NCBI RefSeq assembly: GCF_000611645.1
Contig: NW_014012493.1
Location: 1 to 13,572, forward strand
Length of the DNA: 13,572 nt
Direction of reading: 5' to 3'
Origin: Monoraphidium neglectum
Lineage: Eukaryota > Chlorophyta > Chlorophyceae > Sphaeropleales > Selenastraceae
The notes under the pieces are model-generated. The model had not been told where the DNA came from. It searched no databases and saw only the letters and a program-made list of their open reading frames with translations. The position numbers and the translations under genes are program-made. Of the stretch, positions 1 to 8,200 are shown one piece after another. Each line of letters opens with the position of its first letter. The first letter of the stretch is position 1.

Positions 1-248
1 GGGTGAGGTCGGGGCCGGGCTGCCCGGTTTGGGCGAGTTTGTGGGGGGGGGGGGGTCAAGGCGTCACGGGACAAGCTTCCGTGACCATGGGTGACGGCTG
101 TTGCCAATGTCGAGGTGCATTGCGCAGTGCTCCTGCCTGCTGCGTGACCACCTATTCAATCAGCCTCGCAGCTGGCAAAGGCGTGATGCCCGGCTTGTCG
201 TGTGATGCCGCAGTCGGTCTAGTGTTGTTTGGATGCCCCATCATTCAC
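1..248 (-). other. IFT88 intron 8, partial (runs off left edge)
   Basis: This stretch follows the splice donor GTGAAT at 248-243 (minus strand), which comes directly after the last visible IFT88 exon. No further exon can be seen: the next expected IFT88 segment, the TPR after the DSRVK-like position, is not found in any minus-strand frame. The stretch holds a run of 13 G at 43-55 (C on the coding strand). It is best read as the 5' part of an intron whose acceptor lies outside the window. Confidence 0.7.
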
Positions 249-3034
249 CTGAGGCTGCTCTCCTTGTTCTCAAATGCCTTGAACACCGCAGTCGCCCCCG
301 CCACGTCCCGCGCCGCCAGGAACCGCCCCGCCTTTGACAGCGCCACCTCAGCCGCCAGCAGAGGGTGGCCAGAGGCCCGCAGCTGCTCGACGCACCAGTC
401 AAAGCCGCCGCCGCCGCCGCTGCCGCCGCCGCCGCCTTGCTGCGCGGCCGCGGGGCCGTCGCGGTCCATGCGCTCGGCTACGAGCTGCGCTGCTGTCAGG
501 ACGCGCCTGCAGGGCGTTCCAACATGCACCATCCACGCGGATTACATGCACCATCCACGCGGATTACTAGCTGGCTTGCAGTGTGTCAGCGTGTTGCATG
601 CTGACGGCAGGCCACGATGCCCAAGTGTTGCTGCACACGACAAATGAACTTGTGCAGGACGCTTGCCAGCCGCGTGCGCAGCTGGATCAAAAGATCTCAA
701 ACGCCCTTTCCATCCCCAAACCCAGCCCCGCCGCACTCACTCTTGCACCAGCGCCCGCCGCCGCCGCTCCTCCTCCCGCAGCCGGTCCGCCCCGCCCCTC
801 GGCCCCGCCCCCGCCGCGCCGGCACCGCCCCGGCCGCGGCCGCGGCCGCGGGCGTGCCCCCCCGCGTGCTCGTCGTCGCCGTCGCTGTCGTCCGAGTTGG
901 AGCCGCCGTCGGCCTCCGGCGGCAGCTCGGGGCTGCTGACGAGGCACGAGAACGCGGCGCGCATGCCCTCCATGTCCCCCAGGGCGTAGCAGCAGAGCAC
1001 CAAATGGTACGCCGCCTGCAAGGGTTAAGGGCGGTTCGCGAGCCTATTGCTGTGCGCACTAGTTCAGCACACTGCTGAGGACCCGCACGATGCCGCCGGG
1101 CGCTTAGCCATCAAAATCAAGAGTGCACTCTAAGCCTACAGGTGTACCGAGCGCCCGCAGCGCCAAGCAGCGCTGCAGAGATTGCCCAGCCCTGGGTTGT
1201 TTGGTTTCAGTTTGAGGCATCAGGCGCACCTGATGCTCCGCCTGCGCCCCGACTGCGGCCTCGTACGCTGCCGCCGCGTCCGCATACTGCCCCATCCGCA
1301 CAAAGGCCAGCCCGATGTTGCGCAGCAGCCGCGCGCGCTGCGGGCCGGCGGAGGCGGGCAGCGTGTCGAGCGCCATGCGGTACGCCTTGATGGCGGGGGG
1401 AAGCTTCCCCTGCTCAAAGTAGACGTTGCCGATGTTGATGCGCAGCCTGCACGGGTTCGCAGGGTATGGCCGGGATGCCGATTCCCATGCCTTTATACCA
1501 CATGCCCGTGGAACGGTGCATGTCGCAATCAGAACCACAGCAGATCAAACCGTCCCCAGCACTGATAGTGGTGCTTTTGCGCTTCCGCCCTCAGCGCCGC
1601 CCCCAGCACGCACCTGGCGCCCTGCGGCTGCTGCTTGTTCTTCAGGAGGGCTGTGTAGCCGTCCAGCGCCTCCTGCCACAGCCGGTTGGCCGCGTACATG
1701 GCAGCCACCTGTAACATGCAAGTGCGTTGAAGCAGCATGAGTATGGGCAGTTGGGGCTGGGGGCGCAGGTGAAGGGTTAGGGGCGCGTGGGGGTTTGAAG
1801 AAGGTCATACCCGCAGGGAACATGGGATGCAGCACCTCAACCACGTGGGCGTGCTACTCCTAGTCCCCTCCCCCTCCCCGATGCGACTTTGGGGCGCGCT
1901 GCTGCCTGCTAATGATGCACCACCTTGCCGCGGCCTCACTCACGCGGCCTGGGCCCCCAAACCTGAAACTCCGCCGCAAACGTCAGCTCGGGGCCGCCAT
2001 AATCCGCCACGCTGTTGGCGTCCCGAAACTTAGTCAGCGCCCTCTCCCGCTTGCGCGCCTCCAGCGCCTTCTCCAGGGCTGTACATGTGTTTTGGGGTGG
2101 GGGCCGGTTGGGTATCCGGGTCGGGTGTGGGACGGCGCCCAGGAGGGGCCGGTGATCGATTGGCGGCAAGCAAAGGGTGCAACAGACAGGGGGCTGCCGG
2201 TTGGTGATGCAGATCTGGTCAAAATACACGATTGTGGTCTGCTGCTAGGAATTTTGCGTGTCCCAGGCCCTCTGCCGGCCCAGCGTGCGCGCACTGCTCC
2301 CCGTACACGGCCTCATCGGCCCCAGGCTCACCCTGCTGCTGCTCGCCGCGCGCGTGCGCCGCAGCGCTGTCCTCCAGCAGCGCGTGCACCCGCCGCTCCA
2401 TGTCGCGCGCCGCCTCCTCGGGGCTGGCCTTGCCCTTCCTAGGCAGAAGGCTGCTGGGGCCGTTCGCGGCCAGCGCTGAGCGGCCGGGGCCGCCGAGGGG
2501 GTCGAATTTGGCGCGGGGCGCCGAAGAGAAGCCGGCGCCGCGGTTGCTGGTCATGGGGCGGGCCTGTGTGTGTGCGGGGGAAGAGAGAGGGCCGCATCTG
2601 TGTGCTGAACCAAGTGCGCTGCCCATGCATTAGTTGTGAACCTTGTGGGCAGTCATCGGACAGGCGCACGACACAACCGGCCCGCAGGAAGCATGGACTG
2701 CTGTCCAAGTGCCCCGCCCTCACCATGCCGTCCGAGCCCATGGCAGTCCCCACGCGCCCGCCCGCCGTCCCTGGCGCCGCCATGCCGCCGCCCGTGGACG
2801 GGGGGGCTCCTGGGGAGGCAGACTCGGCCCCTGTGAAAGCGGGCGACGCCGCCGCTGCGGCCCCTGCGCCGGCGTCGTCGTCATAACCGCTGTACAGCTC
2901 GTCGTCCTGCGTACACGGCGTGAGCACCATGCCAGCTCAGCATGCTTTGCGTTCCTGCCACAGTGCATTACAACAAGGAGCACATGCACACACAGCGCGG
3001 TGGTGGAGCAATCTGTTCGCACCTCGGCATCCAT
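249..3034 (-). CDS. IFT88: Intraflagellar transport protein 88 (IFT-B core TPR subunit), N-terminal 462 codons, C-terminus beyond left edge
   Basis: IFT88 is a core subunit of the IFT-B train that carries building material into the cilium; its loss blocks cilium assembly. Exons on the minus strand, high to low: 3034-3023, 2906-2724, 2563-2332, 2078-1963, 1708-1614, 1446-1230, 1015-741, 506-249. All seven introns are GT-AG and phases agree throughout. The start ATG at 3034 gives MDAE, spliced to DDELYSGYDDD, which matches the family's acidic N-terminus (DDDLYSGYDD in human). Next come RPMTSNRGAGF (about residues 67-77), a SPEE-type coiled segment ending ALEKALEARKRERAL (about 143-157), TPR units at about 172-205, 214-243 and 252-278, then AAYHLVLCCYALGD (286-299) and FDWCVEQL (412-419), all collinear with animal IFT88. 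The family is about 780-830 residues long, so the C-terminal TPRs are missing here. Oddities are an Arg-Gly tract (341-349) and a glycine tract (401-411) absent from human IFT88. It shares a promoter region with the divergent DNAAF6 gene. Confidence 0.93.
404..436 (-). repeat. Glycine-codon (GGC) repeat in IFT88 exon 8
   Basis: Eleven codons (residues 401-411) read five Gly, one Ser, five Gly, directly before the conserved FDWCVEQL. The DNA is an almost pure GGC trinucleotide repeat on the coding strand. In human IFT88 the equivalent spot is a short SFAAG linker, so this is a lineage-specific microsatellite expansion in a loop. Confidence 0.85.
523..566. repeat. Perfect 22-bp tandem duplication in IFT88 intron 7
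   Basis: The 22-bp unit beginning CATGCACCATCC occurs twice head to tail (523-544 and 545-566) with no mismatch. It lies in the intron between the exons 1015-741 and 506-249, 16-60 nt upstream of the acceptor on the coding strand. It therefore covers the branch-point region. Each copy carries a TAAT on the coding strand, and the junction creates the pentamer TGTAA (542-546, minus strand), the usual green-algal polyadenylation signal. A recent replication-slippage duplication is the simplest origin. Confidence 0.9.
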
Positions 3035-3460
3035 CTCAGCAGCCCTGAGGGGCGAAGCACAAGTGTGCCGCAAGATCCTGTGCTTTCAGATGCTGAGAGC
3101 TAAGCGGCTCCCTTTTCAGCAGCGGTGCTTCCAGCTGCAGCGCGATGCTGAGAAAAGCCAAAGCAGCGGCGCTGCGTGACGAGTTGAAGCGGCGTGCTCG
3201 CAGAGGACCGCCGGTCCCGGTGTTCTGCCCACCTGGCTAGCACAAGCACTATTTATGCCTTTTGACAGCTCATGCGGCTGCGCAAACTTCCACAAGGCTT
3301 GCAGGAATGTCGAGTGTCCGCTTTGACCGGTTGTGGGTACGTGAAATCAGCATTCGATTGTTCAGTCGAGTGTATCTATTGTTTCATATTTCATCGTGTT
3401 TCATACCGGAGTTGCAACGCATCCGTTGTGATCTGAGATAATCACTCTTGTATCACGGCG
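3035..3460. promoter_or_regulatory. Divergent promoter region between IFT88 and DNAAF6
   Basis: These 426 bp separate the two start codons and must hold both 5' UTRs and the promoters. The DNAAF6-proximal half is clearly AT-richer than the exons around it. Visible repeats are GTCGAGTGT at 3309-3317 and 3365-3373, and GTTTCATA at 3381-3388 and 3398-3405 (17 bp between starts). A perfect 8-bp palindrome GTTGCAAC lies at 3411-3418. A TATA-like CATAAATA on the minus strand (3257-3250) lies about 215 bp upstream of the IFT88 ATG. I saw no long ORF that looks coding. The function of the repeats as binding sites is inference only. Confidence 0.65.
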
Positions 3461-4881
3461 ATGTTTGCCCCGGATCAGTTCATATCGGATTTCGAGGCGC
3501 TATCAAAGCTCCTCAGCCCGCAGGTACAGTCACCGATGCGATCGATTAGTGCGGGCCGGTGCGTGTCGCCCCAAGGCCGCTGCGCCAACGCACAGTCCGC
3601 GATCCCCCTGAGGGCCGCGATTACCACACACCATGCCAGGACAATGATGCGGCAGCATTGGAGCAATCAAATGGCATGCAAGCCCACGGCGGCCACGGCG
3701 GCACGCCCGCGACCATCGGCTCGCGAGAGCTGCTGCCCGTGACAGTGGCGCAGCCCAGGGGTGAGCCAGGTCCCTTGTCGGCGCCGGCTCCGCAGCCGTG
3801 CGAGCCCGCAGATGATCCACATGCTAGCTCTGCATGTTCATGCTTCAAACCGTCCCCTCAACGGAGTCATGCGGGCTGCGCATGCCCCCCAACACTCGGC
3901 CCAGGAGCGCGTGTGGACGCCCAGAAGGCCGCAGGCTCGAAGCAGCAGCAGAAGCCGCCAGCGGCGCCGGCGGATGAGAAAGACCTGGCCTTCGACCGAG
4001 ATGACGGCCGCGAGGTGCCGAGGTGCGCACCCCCGCGTGCCCATGCGCACTCTCAACATGTGCAACTCACTACACTGCACAACACTCCTGCACCCGACAC
4101 AAGCTGGCGGCACATACCCGGCTGGCCGTCCATGCTAACACGCTGCCCGCAAGCATGCACTCACAGATCTGCGCTGCCTCGGTTGCGCGCGCAGCCATGA
4201 TCTGGTGTACAAGCAGGCTGTGGGCACGTCTGACGCGTTCCTGGGCATGTCGGGCAAGGACCCCTCCTCAGCCTGCTGCGAGACGCTGGTCGTTCGCATA
4301 CGGCTGCCACAGGCGGCGTCGTCAGCGGGTGCGTCGCGCGGCAGGCGAGAGGGGGGGCGCATGGACTCGTGCGGTGCATGACTGACTGCGGAGATTAGCC
4401 TGCGTGTAGTGCAGCGCACGCCCGTCATAACGGGCAGGCGGCCCCCCGCGTCGCTGCACGGACGCACCCGCGTCGAGTGAAGGATTGCCTTTTTTCATGT
4501 GCAGGGCTGGACCTGGATGTGCGGCCAACCCGGCTGCGGCTGCTGTCTGAGCACTAGTGAGCGCTCTGACAGGAGGGCAGGGTGCCGGGTGCAGACCCTG
4601 AAGCGCGACCACACCTCTACTGTGTGTCTAGTGCTGACAGCTCGCAGCGGGTCTGAAGGCAGCATGCCAGCCGCCCCCCAGCTGGTGACGCTCCTGCCCA
4701 CTGTGGCGGATAACTCTCATCGGCTCCCACGCGCATCGCCCCACCCCGCCTGCCGTGCAGCAAGCTGCTGCTGCACCTTCCCCGCAAAGTGGACGCCGAC
4801 CGCGGCCGCGCGCGGTGGGACGCGGCGAAGAGGGAGCTGGCCGTCAGCGCGCCCATCGTGGACGAGGACCGCTTCCCCTGA
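3461..4881 (+). CDS. DNAAF6: Dynein axonemal assembly factor 6 (PIH1D3/Twister), complete, about 202 aa
   Basis: DNAAF6 is a PIH-family co-chaperone that works with HSP90 and other DNAAFs in the cytoplasm to fold and pre-assemble axonemal dynein arms. Exons: 3461-3523, 3640-3760, 3905-4022, 4195-4328, 4505-4556, 4761-4881, ending in TGA. All five introns are GT-AG and phases agree; the sum is 609 nt. Landmarks shared with human DNAAF6 (214 aa) are EALSKLLSPQ at residues 12-21 (human EALSKLLNPE), VGTSDAFLGMSGKD at 110-123, the CC pair at 128-129, LVVRIRLP at 132-139, LDLDVRPTRL at 147-156, then YKLLLHLP and a WDAAKRELAV-type strand of the C-terminal CS-like domain. The middle linker (about 40-95) is low-complexity. 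The acceptor of exon 3 could instead give 3935 in the same frame, shortening the protein by 10 residues; I prefer 3905 for its pyrimidine-rich lead-in. The ATG at 3461 opens the conserved N-terminal helix directly. It is divergent from IFT88. Confidence 0.87.
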
Positions 4882-5232
4882 GCATGCGCGCAAGGCGGCC
4901 GCGCGTTGCTCGTGTCGGGATTGGCCGTTTCTGTGCCTGACAATGCGGCGGCTGGCGCTGAAATCGTGCCCATCAAGGCTGCTTTTGTCACCCCTATTGC
5001 TGTGGTGCAGTTACCGTGCCGGCCTCAACCCAAACACAGTACCAGACCCAGCGGAAGGAACTTGCCAGCTCAACAGAGCGGGGAAAAGGGGTTGCACGTG
5101 TGCTTAGTAAGGCATCTTTAGGCATGCGTTCTTTGGCTCACAGAATGTGCCCACAGTGAGGGCCGCTGCTTGTGAGGGACAGCGCAAATGGTGAAGCCCG
5201 GACACTGCCAACATTATATATATTCAATACTA
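4882..5232. other. Convergent 3' intergenic region between DNAAF6 and the ARM-repeat gene
   Basis: These 351 bp lie between two facing stop codons, so they must hold both 3' UTRs and both polyadenylation sites. I see no gene in them. The canonical green-algal signal TGTAA is absent on both strands. An AT-rich run (ATTATATATATTCAATAC, 5213-5230) sits directly downstream of the minus-strand stop codon and is the most obvious local composition change. Confidence 0.6.
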
Positions 5233-8200
5233 TTATGCGCCGCCACTTGGCCCCTGCTGCAGCAGCTCCACGCCGGCAAGCAGGCTCTCCTCCAGCTGCT
5301 GCAGCCACCGCGCCACCCCCTCAGAAGTGCCACTGCCCTCCTGCCCCGCCCACGCCGGCCGCACCTCCACCGCCGCGGCGGCACCTGCGCCTTCGCCCGC
5401 GCCGCCGGCCCCTGCGAGCCTGCGCACCAGGAAAGCGCAGTGCGCGCGCGCCGCCACCAGCCGCTCGACAGCATTGGGCAGCTTCCTGACCGCGGCCTTC
5501 ACAGACTCCCCTTGGTACATCAGCGCCCACAGCGCCGCCGCCGCGTACGCCGCCGCCGCCGCGTTGCCGCCGACGAGCAGCCTGCGACCCCCGCCTGCCG
5601 CCGCGGCCGCCGCCGCCGCGTCGGCCGCCGCGACGCTCACTGGGTTGCAGCAGCCCGGCTTGCAGCCGCCGCCGCGGCCGAGCACCACAAACGCCTGCCG
5701 CGGCTCGGGCTGGCCCGCGGCCGCCGCGGCCTCGGCCCGCGCGCCCGCCGCGCAGCGGTGCGCGGCCTGCGGCGTCCGTTGCTGCGCCAACAGGGCCTCG
5801 GGCTGGAGACTCTCCGCGGCAGCCAGCAGCAGCGGCAGCAGCCGCGCGTCAGCCAGCGCCGGCGCCCGCAGCTCAGCGCAGAACGACAGGTTGTGCACGA
5901 GCAGCAGCGCCGCGGCGACCGCGCCGCCGTGCGGCGCCTCAATCGCGGCAACGCACAGTTCCAGCAGCCCCGGGGCATTGCTTGCGCGCAGCAGTGCGCG
6001 CTGGCCCTCCGATGCCGCCGCAATGACGGCCAGGGTCTGGAGGATGGAGGCGGCACGTGGGTAGTCCTTCTCCTTGGACATCAGCAAGCTGCGCAGCAGC
6101 TTCTGCGCAAGAGGGATGAAGCCGCAGCCTGGGTGCGCCAGCGCGGCGCCGCCGTCGGGGCTGCTGCCAAAGTGAAGCAGGGCGCGCACTGCACCGTGGA
6201 ACGCGGCGTGCGCCACCGCGGCGCCGCCGCCCGCCGGGGCGCCGGCGGCGGCGCCGTCTTGCTGCTGCCCGCCGGCCTGCAGCGCATACAGCACCAGCGT
6301 CAGCGGCGCCGGCAGCCGCGGCCCCGCGGGCGCTGCAATCGCTGCGCGGCACGCCGCGCTGCCGGGCGCCAGGCAGGCCAGCAGGGCAAGCAGCTCCGAC
6401 AGCAGCGCCGGCCGCTGCATGGCGGCGGGCCACAGCTGCGCGGTCACCCGCAGCAGCCCCGCATCCACCAGGGCCTCTTTTGAGGGCGCGTCGCGAAATG
6501 CGACGTGCCGTAGCAGCTCTAAATACAGCAGCAGGCGGCGCTCGCGCGCGGCGTCGAGCTGCTGGCGCTGCTGCTGCTGGCGGGCGGCCGCGGGGGCGGC
6601 GCGCTGCTGGCGCTGCTGCTTTGCTGAGCTGGGCAGGTCCGCGTCACCGCTTTCCACCTGCTGCTGCTGCTGCTGTGTGCCTGCTGGGTCGATGGCCTCG
6701 CCAGCGTCCTGCTCATCCCGTCTGCCTGCCATGATAGCAGTGACTGCACCGTTGTCGCCACCAGGCCGCACCGCACCTGCTGTGCTCGTCCCCTTGGCGG
6801 CGGCCGCGCCCAGCCGCCTGCCCGCTCGCCGAAGCGACAGCGGCGTGCCGGTCCGCCTGGCCTCCGGCCCAGACGTCGCGGTGGACGCGACCGACCGCCG
6901 CAGCGGGGACGCGCCGCCGCCACGCGCGGGGCGCGCGGACGGGTCTGGTGCAGCGGTGTCCGCGCGGACCGCGCCCAGCGTCCCTGGCCGCGCCGGCCGC
7001 TCGCGGGGGGCGCCGCTGCTGCCGCCCACGCCGCCTTTCCCCGCTGCCGCTGCCGTTGCTGCTGATGCTGCGACTAGGCCGGCCCCCAGGGTGGCGCAGC
7101 TGCCCATGAGAGCTGCATGCAGGCCTATGCTCAGGGCGGCTGACTTGGCAGACCGGCTGAAAGCCAGCAGGTTGCGCAGCGCCGCCAGGCATGCCGCCTG
7201 GCCTGGCGCATGCCGGTGGCCTGCAGCCGCTGCGTCCGGCGCCCCGCCGCCCGCCTCGCCCGGCCCCGCCGCCCCTTGGTCACGCGGATGCGCGCTGACA
7301 TCACTCCGAAACTGCTCCGGCCCGTCCGCGCCGTTGGCCGCTGCCTCTGCTGCTACCGGCGTCGCATCGCTGGGGTCGCCTGCGCTGTCGCCCTCTATGA
7401 AGTATGAGGAGGGCACCAGGCGCGCCAGGGCCGCGCAGAGTGCGGCGCCCGCGGGTCGGCTGTCGCGGCAGAGTGGCTCGGGCGCGGGCTCTGCGGACCG
7501 AGCGTGGCGGCGCCATGAGGTTTTCGGGGCAGCGGGGCGCGCGATGCAGTACGGGTGAACGGCGTTGTGTTGTGGGGTGGTGCTTGCGGCAGGCTGGTAT
7601 GGTAGGCAGGTCGAGGTGCCGCTGCATCACATTTATATAAACTGGACGAGTCAAAGTACAGTATAGGATGATTGAGGGTGCCTGTGAACATCCCATCAGG
7701 CCTGCCCGCACCTGCCCCGCCGTCGTCGCCGCCTGGCTCCGCCGTCGGCCCCACCGCGCCGTCCCCGAGCAGCGCCCTCGCGCACTCCTCGTCCGCAAAC
7801 AGGCACGCGGCCAGGGACGCCAGCTGCCACTGGCACGCCTGTGGGCACAGGGGATGGTCAAGCAGAGCCGAGACAGACACGGCCAGGCTGCCGCCGCCGC
7901 CACCGGCCCCGTCGCCGTCGCCGGCAGCGCCCCGACCGGCCCGCGGTGCGGCCAGCATGGCCTGCAGCCGCTGCCGCGGCTCCTGGCGCTGCAGCAGCCC
8001 GGCCAGCGCCTGTGCGGCCGCGTGCGCCGCGGCGAGCTGCTGCCTCCCGAGCTCCAGCCGCTGCAGCTGCGCGGCAGCTTCTGCTGGCTCCAAAGCCCCG
8101 GCGGACGCTTCCGCCGCCGCTGGTGGGGCCGCGAGGCGCGGCAGCGCCACTGACAAGTCGTTGAGGGCGCCAGAGAGCAGCTCGGGCAGCCGCCGCGCGG

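Noticed and set aside
2439..2930. Single uninterrupted minus-strand frame through IFT88 exon 2 and its flanks as a small separate gene
   Set aside because: Only 2906-2724 carries the IFT88 N-terminal motifs. The flanks read through introns with good GT/AG ends, and splicing restores the RPMTSNRGAGF junction.
3293..3300. CAAGGC-type sequence as a Chlamydomonas tubulin-gene 'tub box'
   Set aside because: Only part of the 10-bp consensus (GCTC[G/C]AAGGC) matches and there is no tandem array of copies, so the match is too weak.
3411..3418. GTTGCAAC palindrome as an RFX X-box
   Set aside because: It resembles X-box half-sites without the central spacer, but to my knowledge RFX factors are not found in green algae, so only a generic palindrome is reported.
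3559..4200. 213-codon plus-strand frame as an independent protein
   Set aside because: It is DNAAF6 exons 2 and 3 read through intron 2 and flanking introns. The conserved DNAAF6 motifs need splicing to other frames for the C-terminal half.
5188..6483. 431-codon open frame on the plus strand
   Set aside because: It lies fully antisense to the large last exon of the ARM-repeat gene. Its translation is Arg/Gln/His-rich with no repeat or domain pattern, typical of the reverse of GC-rich coding sequence.
6419..7558. 379-codon open frame on the plus strand
   Set aside because: Antisense to the same last exon and beyond its start. The Ala/Ser/Cys/Arg-rich translation has no family features and is explained by codon composition.
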